Below are positions 13,091-24,255 of a stretch of 64,000 nt of DNA, one piece after another. The stretch lies in NCBI GenBank assembly GCA_951799445.1, contig OX637293.1, forward strand, positions 8,122,001 through 8,186,000. Direction: 5' to 3'. The stretch comes from Pseudisothecium myosuroides (taxonomy: Eukaryota; Streptophyta; Bryopsida; Hypnales; Lembophyllaceae). The notes under the pieces were generated by a model. It was not told the DNA's origin. It saw only the letters and a list, made by a program, of their open reading frames with translations, and ran no database searches. Positions within the stretch are counted from its first letter, which is position 1; every line of letters starts with the position of its first letter. The translations under genes were made by a program, and so were the position numbers.

Positions 13091-13451
13091 CCATGAGGGT
13101 AAGGAGTAAATCAATACTAGTCAATGTATGGAAAGGATTTCTTTCTACTTAGTAAAAGAAATTTTACCTTCTGGGAGGTGAGTAAGGAGTAAATCAATAC
13201 TAAACTAGTCGCTGTAGGGAAACTGGGAAAGGGTTTCTTTCTACTTAGCAAAAGAAATTGACTTTGTGGGAGGGCTACAATCAGTCAGTGTGAACTGAAT
13301 TGGAAATTGTGCATTCAGTTCAAAGTTTTAATACGGAGTATATGATTTAGCATACAGTATGGTAAGTTTGTATATGTTTTATTATAACTTTTATGGATGT
13401 TTGGGCACAAACGGTGACCTGCCGCAAGCTAGCAACAAGGAAAAATCAGGG

Positions 13452-13588
13452 GAACCAGCCCATTACAGTTTACCACCATCCTTCTCAATTCCGCTCCCAT
13501 GTACATCTGGTGTACATTTTCCCTCTAAAATGTATCCTGTAGGTACATGAGGGCGGGATTGAGAAGGGTAATAGTGATAGGCTTGTTC
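13452..13588. mobile_element. 137-bp hairpin MITE
   Basis: The arms gaaccagcccattac...ccttctcaattccgctccc and gggcgggattgagaagg...gtgataggcttgttc are inverted over about 50 bp each, around a short loop with tgtacatctggtgtaca. It is a compact foldback; no target duplication was identified. Confidence 0.75.
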
Positions 13589-14028
13589 ACACTATAATGG
13601 ACTAACCTTGTTTTGGCATTCCTCCTCAATTAGCATTTCTCTCCTAGGGCAACCCCCTTTTCTTTTTGGTTTTCCTCACAAGTCAATTATATTCTCCCTT
13701 TTGTAACAGATAAAATGGCTATACAATTATTGGAGAAATCAATGTTGTTTGATTTTGGATGAATGTATGCATATTTGGATGAATTCCCTTGAAGATCCCT
13801 TAGTAGAGAGGAAAATATAGATTGAGAGCTTTATTGGGCAAAATTAAAAATTATGGCTTGAAATGAATTTAGATGCAAGGTCTTCATTTTTGCATTTCTT
13901 CTTTTTGTTTCCCATCCCTGAATGAACCAATTTACTACCTTGCACCCAAACCATGAAGTACCTTATGACTATAGTAGACACTGATTGCTAAGAATAAACA
14001 AAAACTATTTTTGTCAATATACTAAGGT
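13589..14028. other. Intergenic DNA
   Basis: Nothing recognised as a gene or element. Confidence 0.5.
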
Positions 14029-14390
14029 GTATCTCATCCCATCGTTGTAGCTTCAAGAATAAGCTCTGAAAGACCTCATCCCATTGCTGTAGCTCCAAGA
14101 TTTCTTTCAATATACTGAGGTGTACTTCATCCCATCATTGTAGCTGCAAGAATAAGCTTTGAAAGCCCTCATCCCATCGTTGTAGCTCCAAGATTTTTTC
14201 AATATATTGGGGTGTACTACATCCCATCCTTGTAGCTGCAAGAATAAGCTCTGAAAGTCTTCATCCCATCGTTGTAGCTTTAAGAATAAGCTTTGAAAGT
14301 CCTCACCCCATCGTTGTAGCTCCAAGATTTTTTCAATATACTAGGGTGTATTACATCCCATCCTTGTAGCTGTAAGAATAAGCTGTCAAA
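14029..14390. repeat. Minisatellite of alternating 42- and 50-bp units
   Basis: Every unit contains catcccatcgttgtagct. It is followed either by gcaagaataagctctgaaag (42-bp unit) or by ccaagattttttcaatatac plus ggtgta (50-bp unit). About eight units are present. On the minus strand the 42-bp units keep one frame and give a repeated peptide with the core LQRWDEDFQSLFL. The frame is lost in the 50-bp units, so coding is unlikely. Confidence 0.9.
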
Positions 14391-14950
14391 AACATCCAAA
14401 AGTCACCTGGTGAGAACCACGACTCTTAGGAAATAAACGAGCTGTCGTTGACATTTGATATGCTTCATTCCTGTCTATGGATGTAAATAGCATAAAACCC
14501 ACAGACTGCACCAAATGATCACCTTAGTCACATCTTGGCAAAATAAACAAAACAACCTGCCTTTGTAAAATATTCTAGAATGTACTTCATTCTTTTCTTA
14601 TAGCTCCTGCAACAAGGTCTTGAAAACATTCCAAATCCACCCAATAGGACTCTAAGAACCCTAAGAAAAGAAATGGGTTGTCATCCACATTTGTCATCCA
14701 CCGAATGGATGAAACATGGATGTGAATGACTTCACGACTCCAGTGAAACTGAAGATCACTAGTTCTGCACTGCCCCCCAAAAACGAAACCCCGGGGCACG
14801 TACAAGGGACGGCTTGCAGCAGAGCAGAGCCGCTGCCCGGGAAGCAAGCAGGAAAATAATAATACTCCACCAATGGGGAGCTTCGTTTGAGACCGAGTTC
14901 CGACCATTGTAGGTAGAGTAGGTTCAGGCTACGCCGTGACGTCATCCCGA
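14391..14950. other. Distal upstream region of the SPL gene
   Basis: It contains two weakly similar blocks (about 14380-14480 and 14580-14740, each with aaaacat-cc followed by tggatgtgaatg- or tggatgtaaatag-like text). These suggest a worn duplication. No gene is supported. Confidence 0.4.
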
Positions 14951-14954
14951 CAAA

Positions 14955-15015
14955 GCCTGTGGGCCCGTCTCTCTCTCCGCGCCACTCCTCGCGCGCCACA
15001 TCCCCCCCCCCTCAA
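14955..15015 (+). promoter_or_regulatory. Candidate core promoter of the SPL gene
   Basis: A tgtgggcccgt box (the GGGCCC type bound by plant TCP proteins) is followed at once by a pyrimidine patch, ctctctctccgcgcc. The patch marks the switch from AT-rich DNA to the GC-rich leader. Pyrimidine patches just upstream of the start are common in plant TATA-less promoters. No TATA box was seen. Assignment to the SPL gene is inferred from position and strand. Confidence 0.4.
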
Positions 15016-15275
15016 CTAACTCACTAGTAGTGACTTCCTAAGCGAGGGCGGGCTTACGAGCGGTCGTAGAGAACGACGGCTGGACGACGAAGACGACACG
15101 ACGACGAAGACGACGACGACGAGACGACGACGAGACGACGAGCGGGCGCATACTTTAGCTGGGGTGCTGATTGCCGTATCGTTCTCTGTAGCTGCAGCAG
15201 CGTGTGTGCTCATGGACATGGTGATGATGCAAGGGGCGAATAGTCGGAAATGAGTCAAGGGGTGGAAGAAGGAGG

Positions 15276-15307
<32 letters not shown>

Positions 15308-16660
15308 AGAAGAAGAAATAGAAGAAGAGCACGGCAGAGGCCCCACGGCGTTTGCTGCAGGGTTATGTGTTTTTTGTGTGGTGCAGTGGTATGTGTGAGG
15401 ACGGTGGGGAGTTAGAGCGAGCGAGAGAGAGAGACACGGGGGAGAGAGAGGAGAGAGAGGGAGGGGAGTAGAGTAGAAGACGTCCTCGTGGCTTACTTGT
15501 TGTTGATGGTTTATGCTTGTCCTGCACATTGCCTCTTGAGGCGGTCTAGTTAGGATCGTCGCTGTTGGAGAGGTGGTGATCACGGTAGCAGTGTGTGAGA
15601 GTGCGCGTGTTTGAAGTTGATCAGACGAGGGAAGGAACGGGACGGGACGAGGAGGGAGGGAGGGAGGGAGAGGGACTCAGGAGTCGCACTAGTGGTGGTA
15701 ACCGCGGGGGGCTTGGGAATATAAAGTTTCAAGGAAGGGACGAGGAGGGGGGGTACTGGCAACCATGAGTGCAGCGCCAGCCTTGACGTCGGTCTGACAG
15801 GCTGAGGGCTTTCATAAGAGCTACTTCTCTCTCAGAGGGATTTGGCTGCACGGAAGGGGGTTCAAGGGGAGAGGGTCGGTCGGGACGGGAGCTCGTACGG
15901 GCCGGGGATGATCGTCGTGGCTTCCGGGATCGAACGAGGCAGGGTTGGGCGTTGAGCGAGAGAACTGTGTCAGAGAGATTGTGTGAGATTGTGTCTGTGA
16001 GTGGGAGAGAGAGAGAGGAGAGAGAGAGGGGGGGGGGGAGAGGAGAAGGCTAGAGAAAATTTCAGTGTCTTGGAAGTGAGCAGCGTGAAGCGAAGAGGAA
16101 GAATAAGAAGAGGAGGAGGGAGGGAGAGCCTGCTTGAGACAGGGGAACACCTGCGATTGCGATGAGTGTGTAGTGGTTTGAGGTGCTTGATTGAGTGAGA
16201 GGTGACCGGGAACGAGGCTTGTGGCGGGAGACGGTGGTGGAGAGGCTGCTGTCGTGTACAGCTTGCTTTCGAAGAACCTGTAAGTGAGCTCGGAGCCCAG
16301 GGTTGTCGGGAAATCGAGACTGAGTTGTTTAGTGTGTTCGTGAGCTGATGGTTGTTTGCGAGGGTGTTGAGTCGAGGCGACCAATGGTAGAGGAAAGTGG
16401 CTGTCAACAATTACGTTTCGGATTTCGTGCCATGAACTTCTTATTGAGGTTGCTGAGGATTAATTCGACTCACCTTTACGCCAGTATAAGAAATAGTGAT
16501 TCTGCTGATGAGGTTGCTAATGGCAGTAGATTCGATCACGAAGTGGAAGGTTATGGGCGTTACGGCTCCGTTTTTCGTTTTACAGACAAGGCCTACGTAG
16601 ATGTAGAACGAGTCTTCGTGAAGGCACCTTAGGTTTCGAAAGGAAACTGGGAAAGAGCAT
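15016..16660 (+). other. GC- and GA-rich probable 5' leader of the SPL gene
   Basis: The + strand is strongly purine-rich, which reads as a long 5' untranslated exon on the same strand as the SPL gene. It holds gac/cga triplet repeats (about 15075-15145), nine CAG triplets (15277-15303), GAGA runs near 15425-15470 and 16005-16040, and five GGG runs at 15654-15674. A 94-codon upstream open frame lies at 16348-16632. The minus-strand open frames (up to 187 codons, 15821-16384) are low-complexity reverse readings and are not called. A donor-like gccg|gtaggt occurs near 16663. No transcript evidence is available here. Confidence 0.5.
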
Positions 16661-19600
16661 CGCCGGTAGGTCGCTGCTTGTGATCGAGTCGGTTAAGTAT
16701 TCGAAGTTCAAGTGTAGTAACGTACTCTTCCAGTAAAGAGGCTCAGGGGTCTGTCTTAATCGCTTCAGAAGTCACGTTGCGCAATCGGTTCAGGAGACGC
16801 ATGATGTAAAATTCTGTAATGAGACGCTCTGAATCTTCTGTTGGGTAAGGTAATGAACTTGGGGATTGTGTAGCATGACTTAGCGGTGCTATTCCATGTG
16901 AATGAATTTTTCCACAAGAGAAATTAAATCGAAAGTTTGATGTGGACATAAATTTATAAACGGGTAAGTCGTTCATGATTCAGTCTCATGAGCTAAGGGG
17001 AACATCTATCCTGAATTACAGCTTGATCGAGTGAGGATGAAAGGTCGACACCTCATGAAATGTAGTAGCGGCATTTTTGTGCACATCGACTAGCTGGTAT
17101 GTGTAGTGCATAGACGTCAAGACCTACTTTCGAGAAGTTAAGACCAGAAATTATAACAGATAGAGAGTTTAGTTTAGATTCGAAGGAAAGTATTAAGTAT
17201 CCGCATGAATACGTTTAGAAGAGCTTAAGTATCATTGTTTTTGAACACGTTGTAACATTCCAGTTTGATATGCCGCGATGGTCACTATTTAGTAACCAGT
17301 GCCAAAATTTAAGATTCTAGCTTGAATCCTGTTCGTTTACATCAGTTCTGTTGCTTCGATTCTCTATAGTGAGTGGAAGCCAATAGTTTACTGGCGATAT
17401 CGTTGCTGAATTCAGTCAGTGGATATGGGCAAGTTTGGAACATGGCCTACTTTGTTCTATTAGAACACTTGAATGCTGCGATCCGCTGCAAAAGCTCGCT
17501 GCCGTATTGGTCTTTGCGAGCCTTCGTATTTACTGAGTCTCCTTAAGCACGTACTTACCTCACAGCTTCTGTTGAAGACGGCTAGCGTTTTCAGAAGAGA
17601 AGAAAATCCTACCAAGTACCAACGTAATTTTCTCTTCTGCTTCTATTTTATTTAACAGGAAGTTCTGGAATGTTTTTAATAAATGGTAGAACTTTGGAAC
17701 TCCGCAAACCGTCGTTGATTTGATATTGTAACTGTTCTTCTTTCTCACTGAATGGTCACAGGTGTATTAGATTCATGCTGCTTTAATTGGTTTGATAGAA
17801 GCAATACATGCATAGAGTCTACTCCAGAGAAAATCACAGTAACTGCCTGCAGTGTTGCTACAGCTTGATGATATAAATAATAAAGGCAGATGAATTAAGA
17901 TAGGAATATGGGATGCGACAAAAAAAGAAAGATGTTTAGTGAAGAAGAGAAAAAAACGTTGTATCGGACTCTTGTGCAAAGGCAGGTTTGAAGATGAATT
18001 TAACGCTCAATCACGGACATAAGTCCGAGATCATGATCGATGCTTGATATCGAGACTGATATTTCGGTGTTTCTCTATGTGTGCCCCCCTCGGACAACAG
18101 AGGCTTGAGAAACAGCAAAAGTACTCTGGGGTACAACGCCTCTGACCCGAAAAGCGGGACTTCCTTGCCTCCCTATTGTCCTCAACACACGTTTGAGGAT
18201 AGCCATAGTAGGTGGTAAAAGAAATCAGTATCACCACGGTAAGCGGCTGGCCTTAACCGAGCTTGCGAAGAAAACTCTGGTTTGAAAAAATCATATATTC
18301 GCAGCAAACAAATACCATACGATGAAGCTAAGAGGAGATTGCCAGGGCTTCGAGGTTACCAGTAGTCTGTGAAGGCTGCAACAACTTCATAATCTCATTC
18401 ATCCATGACAGGAGCGTGCAAAGTTTCCCACACTCGGTATTCCAGTAGTGGAATATCAATACACTCAGCCCTATTTATTTGCTTCATCAAGCCGTAATCC
18501 TAGCTATAGAAAATATTTAATGCTCCCGCAACGATACTCGCAGAGTAGCTTGTACAGGTATGTTATCGGACATGTCCCGAATCGCTGCGTGCATATTTTG
18601 TTGGGGGTAACTGTAAAGCTATACGTGCTCAGATTTCTTGACCAAGAATGTTTTTACCTGCATTTTGACTGGTAAGAAATCTTCGTGTCGTCGTGAATAA
18701 GAAGATGACCAATTATCCATATTTAGTTCTTGGAGCTGTCCAGACGGTAATTGTCGGTAAAGAATGTTGGCTCATCAGTTTCAGTGTGTGTTGGTAGTGA
18801 CAGGTGTGGTTGTTCGGGAGTGGCCCTGCAGCTTGACGAGGGAAGCAGTCTATTGCTCTCTTGATTCGAGAGCCTTTCAGAGGGGTGGATCGTTCCGCCC
18901 GTGAATCTTAACTTGCGATTCATGAATGTGAAGGGGCCATACCAATGCAACGGAACATAGGTTCTTCTCTGAGTGAAATAAGCAAGCCCGTTTTGGTGGC
19001 TGGCCATCTTTTTTTGCTCCATTTACTCATACTCCTTTCGCTTCCACCTCCACAACCAAATCCAGTACTGCTGAGTCAATCCTCGCCATCCCCTAGACGT
19101 AGTTTCTGACGACTAGGTAGTTAGTAGTTTAAGGAAGATGGACGCAAACATTCTGTCAATCAACTAGTCGAGTGCCACCAGGTCATGCACGATAGTTCAT
19201 GTCAGTTCCCCATCACTTGATTCCTGGCTCAGCATTTCTCCAAGGTTCTTCCTATTACCCTAAATGCAGCCAGCTGAAAAGCGAATCATTAAGTGGGGAT
19301 ACAAGCTGAGATTTTAAAACTGGAGAGCTTTGGCATACTTCTGCAAGACGGTGAAGCTTTGTCATCTTTCTGGAACATGCCTAAATGAACGATTTCATAA
19401 AAGCAGGTGATCTGTGTCTTCTGTTGCCACAATTAGTTTGAATATCTAGAGTGTGTACGTAGCTAGATTGACCGACCTCGAAAGGCCTGCATATCTTGGC
19501 AGCGAATTGAATGGTGCTTCAAAACCAGAATTGATGTGTATGCATCTTCCTGTAGAAATATTGGGTCAACTCGAATCCTAATCGATTCACCACTACATTA

Positions 19601-19778
19601 CAGCCTTATCATTGGCTGTACTGTTGTACATGTGGTACTTCTACAGAAGTGTGACTGCTTCTGCAATAGACTTATTTAACAGAGGATAAACTCAGCATTA
19701 GTACTACGTACAGTGTATTTATAGGATATCTGTACTTGGCGTGTTCTCTCTCCCCTGTCACTCACTCTTGTCATCCAG
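16661..19778 (+). other. Probable leader intron or upstream region of the SPL gene
   Basis: This is about 3.1 kb of non-repetitive, mid-composition DNA without a convincing open frame or transposon. It ends in a polypyrimidine stretch and AG (ctcactcttgtcatccag, AG at 19777-19778), which makes a good intron acceptor. The first start codon in the main frame lies 57 bases downstream. The matching donor is uncertain; one candidate is near 16663. Confidence 0.45.
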
Positions 19779-19829
19779 CTGTCTTTATTTCTATCAAGAA
19801 GACAACTGTATACCCTTCCCTACTAGTAT

Positions 19830-19838
19830 ATGGGATGA
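19830..19838 (+). promoter_or_regulatory. Two-codon upstream ORF overlapping the SPL start
   Basis: The sequence ATGGGATGA is a start, one glycine codon and a stop. The stop overlaps the chosen SPL start codon (ATG 19835-19837, TGA 19836-19838). If the leader is spliced at 19778, this is the first ATG of the exon. Overlaps of this kind can reduce or couple translation; that role is inferred. Confidence 0.4.
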
Positions 19839-22800
19839 ACCCTTCTGCAAATTCCAACGAGCAGCAAGGTGACCCCAGCTGGCCAACAGAGAATTGGGAC
19901 AACCCAGGTGCAATCGGTACACTTGATCAGGCTTCAAGCCAGTACAGTAGTGCGAACCGCCTGGAGTGGGAGTGGGATCCAATGATTCTTGCGCAGCACC
20001 CTGGTAGTGGAGGATCAGCTGACGGCAGTGATGGAGATCGCATGCTGAGGAACCAAACATCTACAGGTACTCCTAAGAACGTGACTCAGCTGATCATATA
20101 CTAAATTAAGAAAACAATTTCCATGCTTATATCCAGGTGTGCGTGCACTGTTCATGTATTTCCAATTCAATTATTCTTTTGTGATTGTAATCAGCTGTTT
20201 GCAATCTACAATTTTGCATGTTGCGTCTGCATGTTTGACTAACCAACAGTTTGGAGAGTTTGAACAAGAGAAAGTATAGTTATTATGTAGAGCAAGTTAA
20301 AAACTCGTTCAGACGGTCCAACTGCTTACTACTGATCATGACGAATGCTTTTTCCGTGGCATACAGGCACAATGCCAAGCCTTCGGGCTTCCTATAATAT
20401 TAGCATGTTGTCTGCCGGCCTACCATCCAACTATACAAACAACCACATGGGCATGTACGGCCCCGCGGGGATCCGAAATTTCGGATCCTTGGACGGGTCT
20501 GCCCAGCTCTCGTCAACATCAAACCTCCATAATGTCCTAGGACCATCTGGTATCCCAGGTCTTGCAGCAACGAGCGGCGCAGGGCTTGACAATGACATTC
20601 GCAGCTATGATCAACGTCAGCGTGAGCTCTTTGCAGCTGGCATGCACGATCGTCATGTCAAAAGAGAGGAGGTAGAGCACTATAGATTGCTTAGATCTAT
20701 TTTTGAAAAGTCTGAAGAGGGCATAAATTGCATTGACCACATTCTAGTTCCAGCTTCCGTACATTAGTGAAAACGTTTGAGCAACTATCAATCTTTTCTT
20801 CATGCCATGTGGATGTCTATGGGTGGTACGTAGCCCGCTGATAAGCCATCAGACCCCAGGACCGCAAGTATCTGACTTCCTGTGTGTCAAAAGTCCTATT
20901 CTTGCCTGCATCGAACAATGGATAGATTCCTAGGTGAGTAATTGTAATTTGCTCATTGTCCAGTGGTAAGTTGGCAAGGGTAGGACTTTTGGACATCTCG
21001 GCACTCATCGGAAGTATGTCCGGATGAGCAGTGAACACTGATGCTTTTAATATTTTAATATCTTTATATTAGTTTGCGAAGGCACTGAATACAATTCGAT
21101 TTAGTGATGGTCTGACAGTCATACTCCGTAATTATGTATGGAGAGTGCTGATCTTGGTCATCATTTTTTGTGTATTGTTTTTCAAGTTGAGAAGTCAGAA
21201 TCATGTTTTTCTTGTATTTCTTTGAGTCCTGAAATTCTAATTGAAGTATTTATCTTGGAAAGGTGTTTGATGGGCATGCCCGAATTGGGCTCAACCTCGG
21301 TGTCCGAACGTACTTCTCCACCGAAGAAACTGCTGCAACTCGACTTGGAAAGCGACATCGTGCAGGATCACCTGGGTCTCAAGTCCCCATGTGCCAGGCA
21401 GAAGGTTGCAAAGCCGATCTCAGTACAGCCAAGCAGTATCATCGTCGTCACAAAGTCTGCGAGCAACATTCAAAAGCTCCGAATGTGGTTGCTGGTGGAC
21501 AGACTCAAAGGTTTTGCCAGCAATGCAGCAGGTATGTCTGATTTAGGCTCATATTTGCAATGACTATGAAAGTCTGCTTCCTTTTTCACTCAGGAGGTTT
21601 CCTTGACCGTCCGTAATCTGTGAGTAATCATATCGTTATTTTCTTCCACTTCCTCATCGTTGTGGCTCTGCTAGAGTTCTTTAGGTGTACTCGAGGTGTT
21701 TCTCATTGCCACGCGCGCTTAAAACAAATACAATCACCAGCAGTTTTCTCAATTTTTGATTAAATAAGAATTAGATACGCCACATGAGTTCTCAACATGG
21801 ATTCGAATGGGCAATGTGACTATTTAATGAAATCTGACAGTGGTTTCTTTGTTTCTCAGATTTCATTCTCTAGGTGAATTTGATGACGGCAAACGAAGCT
21901 GTAGAAAACGCTTGGCAGATCACAACAGGCGGCGGAGAAAGCCTCAACCTAATGCATCAACAAATGGGGGGACGACGGCTGAGTCTATTGGGATTAAGAG
22001 TGGAGATGAAGAACCTTCAGGTAAACGTACTAACTACGTACCGTGGCAATGTTGGGTAATATTGACTTCTGTCTGAAAATGGCATATAATTGAAATGAAA
22101 TGAACTTGATCTTTGGAGATTTAGTAGCTTAGTGAATCCAGATTGGCAACCCGATCATTACATGCTTAATGCATGTTAAGCATAGAAAACGAGAACAGGG
22201 TCTAGTTTTAGACTGTGATCGACGTAAGTTGGTTAAGGCATGGAAGTGACAACCTTTTCTACCAGGGTGATGACAGTCACTGGTTCTGCAACTTGGACCA
22301 ATACTATTAGTTAATATTCCCGATCGGAGAATCCCAGATTAGTTTGTGGCTGTCACCCATGCGCTCTTGAGCCGCGGGCCTGGTATTCTTATTTCAATCA
22401 TTGGAAGGTAAGACTTAAGACTATCCAATCATGTACTGAATTAAGATTGTCACATGCCACGGCCCATGTCATATAAGAATTAGTGTTATAAGTAGATTTT
22501 ATCATTCAAGAGGGGTCTTCGATCGGTATTGTGATCGTTTAAGACTTAAGACTATTCTAGACTCGGTACATTATACACTTGCGCAATACGTGGAAATGAG
22601 AAGTTTGGACAGAGCGCCATAACTTTGGAGGTCAAGAAACTTAGGACATCTGCAGATTCAACGGCCAAAGTTTAAGCGGGCACTTAGAACTATGTCAACT
22701 ACAACTATGGGAGCTGCTGACTAAACTTGCTTGTGCCATGCAGAATCGAAATCAATGCTGGTGCCGCTCAAGAATAGAAGTTCACCAAGCTCAGCATCCC

Positions 22801-24255
22801 TTGAAGACTCTGATGAGAAGCCGAGCTCTGTGGGCAACAATCTGCAGTTGCGATCTTCTGGTCAGGGATTTGGGAGAGGTTTTGGCGATGACCAACATCC
22901 GTCAGCTCATTCTGGAATGCAGATGAGCTCCCAAGCAATGACGGGATCAGATGCACAGGCCTTGCTGTCTGCTATGTCACCAGCCCCTCTCATGATCCAG
23001 AGTGCCAAGCGGCAGATGACCATGATGGGAGGCTCTAGTGATCATGGCCAAGACCATTCTGTATATCAACAACATCTGCAGGCTGTGCAGGTGACTTGGA
23101 ATGTGATATCTGTTCTCTTTTGCAAACAGTGGCGCTGTTTGGTTGGGGCGTCACTATATACAAAATGTTAATTAAAAGAGTCCTTGAATCAGGTGTAACT
23201 GTACGTTGTTGGACCACAGGGAGACCGTAGGGGTTTCGAACAGAACATAGTTTATTAACACTAATTATATATGAGTACTACATGCATGTTAAGCTGAATG
23301 AGCACTGTAGGTTCCCTGTGTGCATGAGGGTCACAGTATCGATAAACCATTTTAATAAATGCGCTTGATCGTGTCTGCCAGTGATTTCATAAAGGATGAT
23401 TGTTGGATGCAGGGAATTGGGGCAGGTCAGACTGGACCCAATCTTTCTCTCTCTTCTCTTGGAAGTCAAATGGGTCTGAGTCATCCAGCAGGAGGACGGA
23501 ACCAGACGATGTCTGGTCAGGCTTTCAATGGAATGGAGCCTCCGGCTGTACCATGGCTGAAGCCTTTGAACCAACGATCTGACTTGACCCAAGTGGTTGG
23601 GAGACAAGGTGCCAATATGAATCTTCAGCACCTCATGTCCACTGACTCGAAGTCCGGTATTACTTCGGCCTCAGCGAACTCCTCAAATTCCCAGGTACAT
23701 ATCTATATATAGTCGCTTTTGTCTACTGTAAAGTTCGACAGAGGAAGGTGCATCAAATGGCAGTATATTTCTGATTGTGAAACTCTATGAAATTCTGAAC
23801 TTATGAAATTATCTCTCAACGCAATTTTGCAGGAACACGACGTTCAGGTTTTCTCTCGTGATATAGCCAGCCCTGAGTGGATGCTTGGTAGTATGACAGG
23901 AGGACAAACCCCACGCTCAGGCTCTAACCATTTTGGATCGTCCTCGTTGAATCATATATCTGGAAACGGTCAGCTGGAATCTGGCCATCAAATTATGTCA
24001 TTGATTGATTCTCCCAGTCAGGGTGGTGGCAATCCTGGTGATGGTGGAAGCAACCAAACTGAACAAGGCGGACACACCCCGATGGAATTTATGCAGCAGC
24101 ATAATAGCGGGGCAGATTCAGGCGGTGATAACAATAGCCGTGGAGGTGGTAGCACAGTGGATAGCCCTGATATGAAATATCCTGAGCTCCAGGCAATGCG
24201 ACCGTATGGCGGTGGCTCATCTTCCATCTATGACTCGCACCACAATATTTTGTAA
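19835..24255 (+). CDS. SPL: SBP-box transcription factor, SPL8-like (seven coding exons)
   Basis: Coding exons are 19835-20066, 20367-20671, 21263-21531, 21860-22020, 22744-23090, 23413-23694 and 23833-24255. Every intron is GT...AG and the phases agree, giving 672 residues. The SBP domain, residues about 222-296, is a DNA-binding domain for GTAC-core sites. Its first zinc site is C223, C228, C245, H248 and its second is C264, C267, H271, C283. The basic nuclear signal [17 protein letters not shown] ends the domain. The intron after QQCSR is the position conserved in SPL genes. The upstream block [13 protein letters not shown] (186-198) and the [12 protein letters not shown] ending are typical of the SPL8 group. 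An N-terminal LEWEWDPM motif and a Gly/Ser/Gln-rich C-terminal half look like activation or disordered regions. There are no ankyrin repeats. I chose ATG 19835 because a good acceptor at 19778 excludes the in-frame ATG at 19736; using that one would add 33 residues. Confidence 0.93.
23446..23457 (+). promoter_or_regulatory. Weak miR529/miR156-like site in exon 6
   Basis: The exon reads tttctctctcttctctt in the LSLSSL codons (residues 449-454). Twelve bases (23446-23457) are fully complementary to the 5' half of miR529 (AGAAGAGAGAGA), and position 13 would be a G:U pair. Pairing then fails. Against the miR156 site I count 13 of 20 matches. SPL genes often carry such sites downstream of the SBP box, but this one is below usual plant target quality. 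Confidence 0.3.

Larger units (their letters stand above)
11593..13275 (+). repeat. Interrupted array of 83-93-bp direct repeats
   Basis: Units share the core gtaaggagtaaatcaatac, then ggatttctttctacttag, then ttaccttctgggaggtga. They lie at 11593-11685, about 12708-12766 (partial), 13099-13181 and 13182-13270. A foldback element separates units 1 and 2, and a LINE tail lies between units 2 and 3. This was probably a continuous tandem array that was later broken by insertions. Confidence 0.75.

Noticed and set aside
14107..14325. Repeat protein with LQRWDEDFQSLFL units
   Set aside because: The frame survives only because the 42-bp unit is divisible by three. It is lost in the 50-bp units, and no flanking coding signal exists.
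15821..16384. 187-codon minus-strand open frame, with neighbours at 15970-16410 and 15155-15583
   Set aside because: The peptides are low-complexity Ser/Pro/Leu/His runs from reading the complement of GA-rich DNA. There is no domain, and overlapping frames are equally long, so they are shadows of the purine-rich leader.
19736..19834. Upstream in-frame ATG as the SPL start
   Set aside because: The interval contains a strong polypyrimidine tract and AG at 19777-19778, so it is more likely the end of a leader intron. It is kept as an alternative.
20671..20767. Extension of SPL exon 2 to the stop at 20767
   Set aside because: A GAG|GTAGAG donor at 20671 joins in phase with the exon at 21263 and yields the conserved RIGLNLG and SBP blocks. 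Read-through would truncate the protein before the DNA-binding domain.
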